DNA of 64,000 nucleotides from Bacteroidia bacterium (GTDB lineage: Bacteria; Bacteroidota; Bacteroidia; Bacteroidales; Dysgonomonadaceae), in the NCBI GenBank assembly GCA_025999435.1, contig BNXH01000001.1, forward strand, positions 19,391-83,390. The letters are read 5' to 3'. A program made the translations under genes and the position numbers. The notes beneath the pieces are model-generated. The model made no database searches, had not been told where the DNA came from, and worked only from the letters and a program-made list of their open reading frames with translations. This document shows, in pieces, positions 18,397 to 26,774 of this stretch; position 1 is the first letter of the stretch; the number at the start of each line of letters is the position of its first letter.

Positions 18397-19299
18397 CTAT
18401 AAGACCAGCGGAATCAAAATAGATTCTTCCAGTTGTATATCGGGATAATAAGACATCTTGGCTTTACGAAGGTTGCCCATACCCATATCTTCCTCCCGGT
18501 TAATATAGGTAAATCCGGAAGCTTCATGTTCAATGAACTGTTGGTTGATCATTGTGTAAGCGCCGTTCATTTCGCCAAAGGCTTTTTCTACATGCACAAC
18601 AAACGAATCGGCGGTCAGCGGCTCTCCGATGGAGAATGCAACAATCTTTCCATTCACTCTGATAGCTCCGCCCCGCAGTTGAAGACATTCGAAATTCTCA
18701 AGCATGATCTTTGTCGCTATATAATCATACCGTTGCGAAAAATCTATCTTCATAGCATTTACATTTTCCCATTCGTCAAGCATAGCCGCACATTCATCCC
18801 GTTCGGTTTTCGATGTCAGAGGGAAATAAACCCAGTCGGGATTATCTGCCTTAAAACGGTTGATATGATTGCGTTTGCTTTGTAACTTTTTACCTGACAG
18901 TTCTATTAGTTTCTCCGAGAAGTAGATGTATTCATCGTTATTTCTGTCCGGCAGGCGACGAAATCCTCCCGGTATTTCCCGTTGAATGACCTCCCACATC
19001 TTATTCGAAATACCCTTCATCTGAAATGGGATCCTATTTTCCCCGGCATCTTGCACTATCAGTTCAAAAGCATCACGTACAGGCATCTTACCAATAGGCA
19101 TCATGTAATAAAGTTGCCCGTCCGATTCCTGAAAACGCAGAAAAATAGTACGATTAATAATAGCGAAAACGGTTTTGAATTTTGCATTCCACGCATATAG
19201 ATTTGCAAAGCAAAAATCGCATGCACGGTATGTATTACCTTCAAAACAGGCATCAATCGCCTTTTTATCAGAAAGCGTAATTTGTTTAAAGTTGATCAT
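18397..19299 (-). CDS. DUF2156 protein (GNAT-like, phosphatidylglycerol lysyltransferase C-terminal type)
   Basis: 300 residues from the ATG at 19299; a TTG three codons upstream is less likely. The sequence fits the DUF2156/LPG_synthase C-terminal family, a tandem GNAT fold. Characteristic pieces are an aromatic-rich N-terminus (ACDFCFANLYAW), KRNHINRF in the middle, GGAIRVNGKIVAFSIGEPL, FGEMNGAYTMINQQF and the final YINREEDMGMGNLRKAKMSY. Family members transfer aminoacyl groups or are of unknown substrate. There is no membrane flippase domain, so it is the soluble stand-alone form common in Bacteroidota. Confidence 0.75.
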   Translation of the reverse strand: MINFKQITLSDKKAIDACFEGNTYRACDFCFANLYAWNAKFKTVFAIINRTIFLRFQESDGQLYYMMPIGKMPVRDAFELIVQDAGENRIPFQMKGISNKMWEVIQREIPGGFRRLPDRNNDEYIYFSEKLIELSGKKLQSKRNHINRFKADNPDWVYFPLTSKTERDECAAMLDEWENVNAMKIDFSQRYDYIATKIMLENFECLQLRGGAIRVNGKIVAFSIGEPLTADSFVVHVEKAFGEMNGAYTMINQQFIEHEASGFTYINREEDMGMGNLRKAKMSYYPDIQLEESILIPLVL

Positions 19300-19642
19300 A
19301 AAAAACAAGAAGAAGTTATTCCGCTTAATACAACAAAGCTAATACAATTATTGCTTGATATCAACATCTCAAAAATGCCTGTTTGGATATTTTACACAAA
19401 TATTAACCTAAAAGATAAATGTTTTTGGTAGATTTGTATATCGACTATACAACGAAGTCAAATCCTTACAAAGAATAACCTGACATGAAAATATCTGTTT
19501 AAAAACATAAAATAAATAATATCTATAAATCATTTATAGACTATATTTGCATCGTTTTTGCAATCTCCGGTTTACAATACAGCTATATTTAGACAAAAAC
19601 TATCATTTACTATATTTTTCGGACTATCAAAAGATCAACCAT
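19300..19642. promoter_or_regulatory. Divergent promoter region between DUF2156 gene and hdr operon
   Basis: 343 bp without a gene. On the minus strand TAGCTTTG (19334-19341) with GTTG 20 bp upstream could drive the DUF2156 gene. On the plus strand TATATTTG (19542-19549) is a perfect -7 box for the hdr operon, giving a leader of about 85 nt. No riboswitch-like fold was recognised, and I see no clear operator palindrome. Confidence 0.5.
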
Positions 19643-20197
19643 ATGTCATCAGAAAAGAAAGGCTACATATCCGAAATTAAATCCCATACCGGCGTCAATG
19701 TAAATCGTTGCTACCAATGCGGTAAATGCTCGGCCGGATGTGCCGTCAACGAGGAAATGGACTTTCCTCCGAGCGTTGTTATGCGGATGTTACAAACCAA
19801 CGACGCAGAAAATTATGGCGAGATACTGCATTCCCAATCTATTTGGCTGTGCGTTTCGTGCCAAAACTGCCTGACACGCTGTCCTATGCAAATAGATATT
19901 CCGCAACTGATGGATTATCTTCGCGGACAAGCATTGGAAAAAGGCACGGTAAACAAGAAATCGAAAAAGATCATTTCGTTCCATAATTCATTCCTTGATT
20001 CCATTAAGCACACAGGACGGCTATATGAAATCGGGCTCGTAGCCGGATACAAGATGCGAACATTCAATCTGTTGCAGGATATGAATGTGGCTCCGGGCAT
20101 GTTCGTGAGAGGTAAACTACCCTTGTTACCCGAAATGGTAAAAGACAAAAAACAAGTGTCTGCCATCTTTTCCAAAACAAAAAAGGAAAAGGAGTAA
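19643..20197 (+). CDS. hdrC: Heterodisulfide reductase subunit C-like iron-sulfur protein
   Basis: 184 residues from the ATG at 19643; an in-frame ATG at 19547 overlaps the promoter and is rejected. Two classical CxxCxxCxxxC ferredoxin motifs are at Cys23/26/29/33 and Cys70/73/76/80, the second ending in CP, so it should hold two [4Fe-4S] clusters. This is the HdrC layout; HdrC passes electrons from HdrA to HdrB. It opens an operon with hdrB 76 bp downstream. The intervening spacer is AT-rich and contains a TTTTGAAATCTTGAATC-like simple repeat. Confidence 0.88.
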   Translation: MSSEKKGYISEIKSHTGVNVNRCYQCGKCSAGCAVNEEMDFPPSVVMRMLQTNDAENYGEILHSQSIWLCVSCQNCLTRCPMQIDIPQLMDYLRGQALEKGTVNKKSKKIISFHNSFLDSIKHTGRLYEIGLVAGYKMRTFNLLQDMNVAPGMFVRGKLPLLPEMVKDKKQVSAIFSKTKKEKE

Positions 20198-20273
20198 AGA
20201 TCAACTAAAAATAAATTCAGGATCTCTAAAATATTAAATTTTGAAATCTTGAATCTTTGAAAAGATATAATTT

Positions 20274-21119
20274 ATGGAAATAGGATTCTATCCGGGCTGT
20301 TCCCTCAAGGGAACTTCGTCAGAGTACGCCCAATCGACATTGGCCTTAGCAAAGGCTTTCGATATAAATCTGAAAGAGATTACAGATTGGAATTGTTGTG
20401 GCGCGACTGCCGCCCACAATATGAACCATGAACTAGCCATCGCGCTACCGGCACGGGTACTTGCCCTTGCGGAAAAAGAAGGTATGAGCGAAATTGTAGT
20501 TCCATGCGCCGCCTGTTACAACCGCCTGAGCGTCACGCAACATGAGCTGAATAAGGATAAAGGACTGAAAACGCGCGTTTCGGACATTCTCCGGATGCCC
20601 CTCTCGGGAAATATTGAAATATTGAACGTAATGCAGTTCATCGATAAGTATATTGCCGGCAAGATAGAAGAAAAAGTAACCAAACCTTTCAATCAGCAGG
20701 TAGTATGCTACTATGGATGTTTGTTGGTACGCCCTCACGAAATATTAAATTTCGACCGCCTGGAAGATCCGCAATCGATGGATACCCTGATGACAAAAAT
20801 AGGTGCGACCCCTATGGAATGGGGGTACAAAACCGAATGTTGCGGCGCCGGATTCTCTGTTTCACGTACCGATATTGTCGCGAAGCTATCCGGTAAGATC
20901 GTGAAAGATGCTATAGACAGGGAAGCCAAAGCGATTATTGTGGCATGCCCTATGTGCCAATCCAATCTGGACATGCGCCGTCCTCATATCAACAGCTATC
21001 TCAAAATGAAAACAGATATACCTGTCCTGTACATTACACAGGCCATTGGTCTTGCCGTAGGTATCAGCAGGGAAGAACTAGGACTCAAAAAACTTTTTGT
21101 TGCGCCTTCATTCGCTTAA
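20274..21119 (+). CDS. hdrB: Heterodisulfide reductase subunit B-like, catalytic
   Basis: A 281-residue HdrB with two intact CCG domains: Cys9, Cys41-Cys42, Cys78/Cys81 and Cys149, Cys189-Cys190, Cys225/Cys228. In methanogen HdrB these motifs bind two noncubane [4Fe-4S] clusters that cleave the disulfide. All ligand cysteines are present, so the enzyme should be active on a disulfide. The natural substrate in a bacterium lacking CoM-S-S-CoB is not known; in Desulfovibrio DsrC is the proposed partner. It is 18 bp upstream of hdrA. Confidence 0.9.
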   Translation: MEIGFYPGCSLKGTSSEYAQSTLALAKAFDINLKEITDWNCCGATAAHNMNHELAIALPARVLALAEKEGMSEIVVPCAACYNRLSVTQHELNKDKGLKTRVSDILRMPLSGNIEILNVMQFIDKYIAGKIEEKVTKPFNQQVVCYYGCLLVRPHEILNFDRLEDPQSMDTLMTKIGATPMEWGYKTECCGAGFSVSRTDIVAKLSGKIVKDAIDREAKAIIVACPMCQSNLDMRRPHINSYLKMKTDIPVLYITQAIGLAVGISREELGLKKLFVAPSFA

Positions 21120-21137
21120 CTTTAAAGGAGAAATATT

Positions 21138-23138
21138 ATGTCAAAAATAGGAGTATTTGTTTGCCACTGCGGAGAAAATATCGGCGCGACTGTCGATTGT
21201 GAAAAAGTGGCGGCAGAAGCATCGAAAATAACAGGCGTAGAGGTCAGCGTGGACTACAAATATATGTGTTCCGACCCGGGGCAGACAATTATTAAGGATG
21301 CTATCAAAGAAAAAGGATTGACAGGAGTGGTTGTGGCTGCCTGTTCACCGCGGATGCATGAGCCTACATTCCGGAAAGCATGCTCCGAAGCCGGGTTGAA
21401 TCCGTATATGTGCGAAATGACAAATCTGCGCGAACACTGTTCGTGGGTTCACGAAAAAGGAGACGAAACCACAGAGAAAGCTATCGATCTTGTCCGTATG
21501 CTTGTTGAAAAGACAAAACTGAACAAGCCCCTCAATTCCATCAAAGTACCGATTTCGAAGAAAGCATTGGTAATAGGAGGCGGCATTGCCGGAATACAGG
21601 CTGCCCTTGATATAGCCAACGCAGGACATAAGGTTATCATGGTAGAGAAAGAACCGTCCATCGGGGGGCACATGTCCCAATTGTCGGAAACATTCCCTAC
21701 GCTCGACTGTTCGCAGTGTATTCTTACCCCGCGTATGGTGGATGTAGCACAAAACCCGAATATCACACTATACACCTATGCTGAACTTGAAAAACTGGAA
21801 GGTTTTATAGGAAACTTCAAAGCAACTATCCGGCTAAAAGCGAAGAGTGTAGACCCAAAAACCTGTACAGGTTGCGGTGAATGTACGACCAAATGCCCAA
21901 GCAAAAAAATTCCCAGTGAGTTTAACGAAGGGCTGGGTACCCGTACAGCTATTTACACGCCATTTCCACAGGCAGTGCCAAATAAACCTGTTATAGACCG
22001 TAAAAATTGCCGGTATTACCTGACAGGCAAATGTAAGGTTTGCCAGAAGATATGCCCTACCGGAGCTATCGAATTCGATAAAGAAGATGAATTTATTACC
22101 GAAGATATAGGGGCTATTGTAACAGCTACCGGATTTAATGTCCTCAAGCCCGATTTCTTCCCCGAATATGGATATGGTAAATACAAGGATGTGATTACCG
22201 GACTTCAATTCGAGCGCCTTGCATCCGCCTCGGGCCCTACTTTGGGAGCAATACGCCGCCCTTCGGACGGAACAGAACCTAAGAAGGTGGTTTTCATAGC
22301 CTGCGCGGGTTCGCGCGATCCTGCGAAGGGGCGTCCTTACTGTTCTAAGATATGCTGTATGTATACCGCGAAACATGCCATGCTTTATCAACACAAAGTG
22401 CATGACGGCGAATCTTATGTCTTCTATATGGACATCCGGGCAGGAGGTAAGAATTATGACGAATTTACACGAAGAGCAATAGAAGAGGATGGAGCTAATT
22501 ACATTCGTGGACGTGTGGCCCGTGTGTACGAAAAGAACGGAAAACTGATTGTAAACGGAGTCGATACATTGCTTGGCGGGCGTCCGGTAGAAATAGAAGC
22601 CGATATGGTTGTACTTGCCAGCGCAGGGATAGCCAATGAAGGCTCGGAAGAATTGGCTCAAAAGATGCATATATCGTATGATGCGTATAAATTCTTCGCC
22701 GAAGCGCATCCCAAGCTAAAACCTGTGGAAACCAATACGGCAGGGATTTATTTGTGCGGCGCTTGTCAGGCTCCGAAAGATATTCCTGAAACGGTCGGTA
22801 TGGCATCAGGCGCAGCAGCTAAAGTGATCGGCTTGTTCTCGAACAATGAATTGACCCGCGAACCGGTAGTGGCCGTAGTAAACCGTATCGCTTCGCACGA
22901 TGTGTCTACCTGTGTGGGATGCTTCCTGTGCGAAACGGCTTGCCCTTATCAGGCCATCGAACACGAGGAAATAAAGAACAGAGCCGGAGAAGTAATCAAG
23001 ACGGTTGCCCGGGTCAATCCGGGGCTGTGTCAGGGTTGTGGTACGTGTGTATCGTTCTGCCGTTCTAAGTCGATAGATATACAGGGATTTTCTAACGAAC
23101 AGATGTATGCCGAAGTATTAGCAGTATTAGAAGAATAA
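21138..23138 (+). CDS. hdrA: Heterodisulfide reductase subunit A-like flavoprotein, electron-bifurcating
   Basis: A 666-residue HdrA. The N-terminal domain begins GVFVCHCG. The FAD-binding Rossmann motif GGGIAG is at 147-152 and the family-specific CSQC at 191-194. Ferredoxin-type clusters are at Cys243/246/249/253 and Cys291/299/302/306. Two more [4Fe-4S] sites sit at the C-terminus (CVGCFLCETACP and CQGCGTCVSFC). HdrA carries the bifurcating FAD. The ATG is preceded by AAGGAG at 7 bp, an unusually good Shine-Dalgarno match for this phylum. Confidence 0.92.
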   Translation: MSKIGVFVCHCGENIGATVDCEKVAAEASKITGVEVSVDYKYMCSDPGQTIIKDAIKEKGLTGVVVAACSPRMHEPTFRKACSEAGLNPYMCEMTNLREHCSWVHEKGDETTEKAIDLVRMLVEKTKLNKPLNSIKVPISKKALVIGGGIAGIQAALDIANAGHKVIMVEKEPSIGGHMSQLSETFPTLDCSQCILTPRMVDVAQNPNITLYTYAELEKLEGFIGNFKATIRLKAKSVDPKTCTGCGECTTKCPSKKIPSEFNEGLGTRTAIYTPFPQAVPNKPVIDRKNCRYYLTGKCKVCQKICPTGAIEFDKEDEFITEDIGAIVTATGFNVLKPDFFPEYGYGKYKDVITGLQFERLASASGPTLGAIRRPSDGTEPKKVVFIACAGSRDPAKGRPYCSKICCMYTAKHAMLYQHKVHDGESYVFYMDIRAGGKNYDEFTRRAIEEDGANYIRGRVARVYEKNGKLIVNGVDTLLGGRPVEIEADMVVLASAGIANEGSEELAQKMHISYDAYKFFAEAHPKLKPVETNTAGIYLCGACQAPKDIPETVGMASGAAAKVIGLFSNNELTREPVVAVVNRIASHDVSTCVGCFLCETACPYQAIEHEEIKNRAGEVIKTVARVNPGLCQGCGTCVSFCRSKSIDIQGFSNEQMYAEVLAVLEE

Positions 23139-23139
23139 T

Positions 23140-23216
23140 CAATTTGAAAATCTGAAAATGAGTCGATTTGAAAATGATATAATTGGCTAATTTTCAAATT
23201 ACCGAATTTCCAAATT
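23140..23216. repeat. AT-rich imperfect palindrome in the hdrA-flxD gap
   Basis: Left arm AATTTGAAAATCTGAAAATG and right arm AATTTTCAAATTACCGAATT (then TCCAAATT) form an imperfect inverted repeat of 77 bp that fills the spacer after the hdrA stop. Its arms resemble those flanking the four-helix-bundle gene at 25485-25917, as if it were the same element without its gene. Confidence 0.6.
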
Positions 23217-23223
23217 AAAATAT

Positions 23224-23703
23224 ATGAACAACGAATTTGAACCTAAAATACTGGCTTTTGTCTGCAACTGGTGTACCTATGCAGGAGCCGACCTGACAGG
23301 AACAAGCCGTATCAAATACGCGTCGAATGTGAAGATCGTACGTTTCCCTTGTACAGGACGTATCGACTTTATGTTGCTGCTAAAGGCTTTTGCAAACGGC
23401 TCCGACGGGGTGATCGTTTCAGGATGCCATCCAAACGACTGCCACTATACATCGGGGAATTTCCATGCCCGTCGCAGATGGATGCTGTTTCGCGGCCTGC
23501 TCAATTTTCTGGGAATAGATGTCCGCAGGATACAGTTCTCATGGGTTTCGGCTGCCGAGGGCGCTAAATGGGCTGACATTGTAAATACAACCGTGGCCAA
23601 TATCCGTGAATTGGGCCCATATACGGAATACCAACGTGCGGCTGAATTTCTGGCAGGAAATGAAGAGCAGATAGCCAAAGAAATGGAGGTAAATAATGGA
23701 TGA
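23224..23703 (+). CDS. flxD: MvhD/FlxD-like [2Fe-2S] electron-transfer subunit
   Basis: A 159-residue protein of the MvhD (FlpD) family. The conserved cysteines are CNWC (14/17), PCTGR (43) and GCHPNDCHY (68/73). MvhD-type proteins carry one [2Fe-2S] cluster and dock an electron-input module onto HdrA. In Desulfovibrio vulgaris the homologue is FlxD. It overlaps flxC by 8 bp. Confidence 0.87.
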   Translation: MNNEFEPKILAFVCNWCTYAGADLTGTSRIKYASNVKIVRFPCTGRIDFMLLLKAFANGSDGVIVSGCHPNDCHYTSGNFHARRRWMLFRGLLNFLGIDVRRIQFSWVSAAEGAKWADIVNTTVANIRELGPYTEYQRAAEFLAGNEEQIAKEMEVNNG

Positions 23704-24481
23704 ACTGAGAAATAAAGCCAAAGAATTACTAACAAATGGTGAGATCGGTCTTTTCATCGGTTACGAAGAAGGGACACGGATTCCACGGCCGTTGTTTGTA
23801 TCGTCTCCCGAAGAAGCGGAGAAGTTGGTATTCAATGACAAATGTACCGGAAACCTGGCTGTTTATCTTACCCGGAAAGACCTTGTGAGCGGAAAGAAAG
23901 TCGGTATTGCTGCATCCTATTATGCCCTGAAAAGTATTTGTCAGCTTTATGACGAAAATCAGATAAAAGAAGATTTGATAAAGATATTCGGGTTAATAGA
24001 CAATACATTGAGGCCATTCGGTACAATAAATGAGATAAAAGAATACCTGAAAGAAGCAACTCCACCGGAAAAACAAACAGATGACGAACTAATGGCTCAG
24101 GTAGATGCCATGACAATGGAAGAGCGCTGGCAATTCTGGACGGACGAATTATCCAAATGCTTCAAGTGTTACGCCTGCCGTGCCGCGTGCCCGATGTGCT
24201 ATTGTACCAAATGTATAGTAGAGGTAAACCGTCCGCAATGGATACAACCATGGGCCGCTACCGTAAGTAATATGGAATGGCAGATCAACCGTGTGATGCA
24301 TATGGCAGGCCGCTGTTCCGACTGTGGCTCTTGTGGCGCCGCCTGTCCGTTGGGTTTGCCGGTTCATATACTGACACACAAGATGGCTGAATTGGTCAAA
24401 GAAAACTTCGGAGAAGCATCCGAAAAGGGCAATGTGCTTTCTACATTCAAGCCGGAAGATAAAGAAACTTTCATTTTGTAG
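23696..24481 (+). CDS. flxC: FlxC-like ferredoxin subunit with multiple Fe-S motifs
   Basis: A 261-residue iron-sulfur protein. Cysteine clusters are CFKCYACRAACPMCYC followed by TKC near residues 153-172, and CSDCGSCGAACPLG near 205-218, enough for two [4Fe-4S] clusters. The N-terminal 130 residues have no obvious cofactor site. Position and size match FlxC of the FlxABCD-HdrABC system. GGAGGT lies 5 bp before the ATG, an unusual Shine-Dalgarno match here, and the 8-bp overlap with flxD implies coupled translation. The function is inferred from context and the cysteine pattern. Confidence 0.75.
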   Translation: MDELRNKAKELLTNGEIGLFIGYEEGTRIPRPLFVSSPEEAEKLVFNDKCTGNLAVYLTRKDLVSGKKVGIAASYYALKSICQLYDENQIKEDLIKIFGLIDNTLRPFGTINEIKEYLKEATPPEKQTDDELMAQVDAMTMEERWQFWTDELSKCFKCYACRAACPMCYCTKCIVEVNRPQWIQPWAATVSNMEWQINRVMHMAGRCSDCGSCGAACPLGLPVHILTHKMAELVKENFGEASEKGNVLSTFKPEDKETFIL

Positions 24482-24484
24482 ACT

Positions 24485-25492
24485 ATGGAAAAAAGATATA
24501 TAAGCCATAAATCGTTAATGGACTGGTTGTCACAAATATTGCAGGATAACAAGCAGGTTTATGCCCCCGTTCCCAAAGGAGATAAAATGGATTTTAAACA
24601 TATCAAGTCTGTGGACGAAATATCCATGAACCACATACAGACCACCCAGTCGGCTAAGGCTATTGCATTTCCACGTACGGAAAAACTGTTTTCCTATACC
24701 CGGCAAAAAGGTGATGTAACCTTACAGGATTACGATACGAGTGTGATCCCCGAAACAGTGGTATTCGGCATACATCCCTGCGATGCAGCCGGATTCAAAC
24801 CTTTATCGGGAATCTTCAACTGGGATACGAAAGACCTGCCGTTTAACGAACGTATGAAGCATACTACTCTTATTGGAGTTAGCTGTACGCAATGTGACGA
24901 ATACTGCTTTTGCACATCAGTAAACGGAAGTCCGGGAAACATCGCCGGAAGTGATATATTACTTACTCCAATAAAAAAAGAAGGCTATCTGGTCGAAATT
25001 GTAACAGAAAAGGGCTCTGCCTTGGTTGAAAAATACAGCAATCTTTTTGAAGCGGCTCCGGAAGTGAATAAAGAAGATTTCCTTGCCGATGTACCGGTGC
25101 GTTTCAGTTTGGACGATTTGCAGGGCAAAATATCCGGTATGTTTGAAAGCGAAGTCTGGAAAAAACAGTCGGAACGTTGTTTGGGTTGCGGCGCATGCGC
25201 GTTCGTATGCCCTACTTGCGCCTGTTTCGATATTCAGGAAGAATCAAAAGGTAGTACGGGCAGCAGGCTGCGTTGTTGGGATGCCTGTGGCTTTTCTTTG
25301 TTTACGGTACATGCTTCCGGTCACAATCCACGCGAAACGCAAAGCCAGCGATGGAGACAACGTTTGTTACACAAATTCTCCTATATGCCCGAACGCCTCG
25401 ATGTAAGGGGCTGTACAGGCTGCGGACGATGCTCACGGGCATGTCCTGTGGATATGAATATATGTGAGCACCTGGAGGCAATATCAATTTGA
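24485..25492 (+). CDS. flxB: FlxB-like 4Fe-4S protein (sulfhydrogenase beta / AsrA type)
   Basis: A 335-residue protein resembling the beta subunit of sulfhydrogenase and anaerobic sulfite reductase AsrA. It has a central GIHPCDAAGF-like segment and the CTQCDEYCFC cysteine region, and two C-terminal ferredoxin motifs, CLGCGACAFVCPTC and CTGCGRCSRACPVD. It should pass electrons between FlxA and FlxC/D. The ATG is 3 bp after the flxC stop. Its own stop codon (25490-25492) lies inside the left arm of the inverted repeat that surrounds the next small gene, so the insertion may have set the present C-terminus. Confidence 0.82.
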   Translation: MEKRYISHKSLMDWLSQILQDNKQVYAPVPKGDKMDFKHIKSVDEISMNHIQTTQSAKAIAFPRTEKLFSYTRQKGDVTLQDYDTSVIPETVVFGIHPCDAAGFKPLSGIFNWDTKDLPFNERMKHTTLIGVSCTQCDEYCFCTSVNGSPGNIAGSDILLTPIKKEGYLVEIVTEKGSALVEKYSNLFEAAPEVNKEDFLADVPVRFSLDDLQGKISGMFESEVWKKQSERCLGCGACAFVCPTCACFDIQEESKGSTGSRLRCWDACGFSLFTVHASGHNPRETQSQRWRQRLLHKFSYMPERLDVRGCTGCGRCSRACPVDMNICEHLEAISI

Positions 25493-25917
25493 AAATGAGA
25501 TAATTTGAAAATTTGAAAATGAATTTATGCGAAACGACCGAGAAAATATAATTGTTGCTAAATCTTTCGAATTTGCGCTAAAGATTGTTCAATATTGCGA
25601 GCAACTTGATACTGATAAGAAGTTTATCACTGCCAATCAGCTATTAAAATCAGGTACATCCATAGGCGCTAATATCAGGGAGGCACAAAATGCCGAAAGT
25701 AAAATTGACGTCATTCATAAAGTGAAAATTGCGGCGAAAGAAGCTGATGAAACAGAATATTGGTTATTGCTTTGTAAACATACACCATCATATCCCGACA
25801 ATGATGAATTACTTGATTTAATAAAAGAACTCATAAAAATTATCTCTAAAATAATAAGCACTTCTAAATACAAGTAATCTCATTTTCAAATTATAAAATT
25901 TTCAAACTTTCAAATTG
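25485..25917. mobile_element. Inverted-repeat unit carrying a four-helix-bundle gene
   Basis: The left arm (25485-25521, CAATTTGAAAATGAGATAAT...) and the right arm (25877-25917, reading CAATTTGAAAGTTTGAAAAT on the other strand) are imperfect inverted repeats of about 40 bp. Between them is a single small gene. No transposase is present. The arrangement looks like a passenger cassette inserted between flxB and flxA. Confidence 0.5.
25527..25877 (+). CDS. Four-helix-bundle protein (23S rRNA intervening-sequence protein family)
   Basis: A 116-residue all-helical protein. Its signature is the central LLKSGTSIGANIREAQNAES and the following KIAAKEADETEYWL, typical of the S23/IVS four-helix-bundle family. 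Family members occur inside rRNA intervening sequences and as dispersed orphan genes in Bacteroidota; related folds include Avd of diversity-generating retroelements. No reverse transcriptase is near. It interrupts the otherwise continuous hdr-flx operon, in the same direction, and lies within flanking inverted repeats. The function is unknown. Confidence 0.8.
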   Translation: MRNDRENIIVAKSFEFALKIVQYCEQLDTDKKFITANQLLKSGTSIGANIREAQNAESKIDVIHKVKIAAKEADETEYWLLLCKHTPSYPDNDELLDLIKELIKIISKIISTSKYK

Positions 25918-25924
25918 AGTATTT

Positions 25925-26761
25925 ATGAACGATAATATATACCTTCCTTATCTGGTAACGATAGAAAAAATTACGCAGGAAGCGCCCGGAGTAAAAACTT
26001 TCCGTCTGAAATTCAAAGATGAAGAAGCAGCCCGGAATTTCAGTTTCAAAGCCGGACAATTCGGGGAATATTCCGCATTCGGAGAAGGTGAAAGCACGTT
26101 TTGTATAGCCTCCTCCCCTACACGCAAAGGATACATAGAGTGTACATTCCGTGATACAGGAAAGGTGACATCTGCCTTAGCTAAACTCGAAGAAGGTCAG
26201 ACAATGGGCTTCCGCGGGCCTTTCGGCAATACTTTCCCCATGGATGAATGGAAAGGTAAGAACCTGTTGTTCATCGCCGGAGGGATTGCATTACCACCCA
26301 TGCGCTGTGTGATATGGAATGCACTGGACACACGTGAGAATTTCAAGGATATAAGTATATTATACGGAGCCAAATCGGTAGCCGATCTTGTTTATAAGCA
26401 TGAACTCAAAGAATGGGAAGAAAGACCTGATGTACGTCTGGTTACTACCGTAGACCCGGGGGGTGAAACTCCGGATTGGAAAGGAGAGATAGGCTTTGTT
26501 CCTTCTGTATTGGAGAAAATGCATCCTTCACCGGAAAACACAATTGCTATTGTGTGCGGGCCTCCTGTGATGATCAAGTTTACATTCCCTGTGTTGGATA
26601 AACTGGGCTTTACTCCCGAAAATATCTACACCACGCTCGAGAATCGTATGAAATGCGGCGTGGGAAAATGCGGGCGGTGCAATGTAGGTAAAATGTATGT
26701 CTGTAAGGATGGTCCCGTCTTTTCCCGTGTAGAGTTGGAAGCTTTGCCGGCAGAATACTAA
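25925..26761 (+). CDS. flxA: FlxA-like NAD(P)H/FAD oxidoreductase subunit
   Basis: A 278-residue ferredoxin-reductase-type protein like sulfhydrogenase gamma, AsrB and PyrK. The FAD-binding domain contains FCIASSPTRKG, the NAD-binding domain FIAGGIALPPMRCVI and CGPPVMIKF. The C-terminal [2Fe-2S] motif is CGVGKCGRCNVGKMYVC. It is the likely NADH entry point of the Flx-Hdr complex. It is separated from flxB by the four-helix-bundle insertion, with 47 bp between that gene and this ATG, so polar effects or a separate promoter are possible. Confidence 0.88.
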   Translation: MNDNIYLPYLVTIEKITQEAPGVKTFRLKFKDEEAARNFSFKAGQFGEYSAFGEGESTFCIASSPTRKGYIECTFRDTGKVTSALAKLEEGQTMGFRGPFGNTFPMDEWKGKNLLFIAGGIALPPMRCVIWNALDTRENFKDISILYGAKSVADLVYKHELKEWEERPDVRLVTTVDPGGETPDWKGEIGFVPSVLEKMHPSPENTIAIVCGPPVMIKFTFPVLDKLGFTPENIYTTLENRMKCGVGKCGRCNVGKMYVCKDGPVFSRVELEALPAEY

Positions 26762-26774
26762 AACATAGAACGAA

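Noticed and set aside
19643-23138. Archaeal (methanogen) origin of the hdr genes, or a methanogenic pathway
   Set aside because: The neighbouring flx subunits show the bacterial FlxABCD-HdrABC type, and no methanogenesis genes are present. All surrounding genes are Bacteroidota-like.
25527-25877. Diversity-generating retroelement, because the four-helix-bundle protein resembles Avd
   Set aside because: No reverse transcriptase, template repeat or variable repeat was found anywhere in the window.
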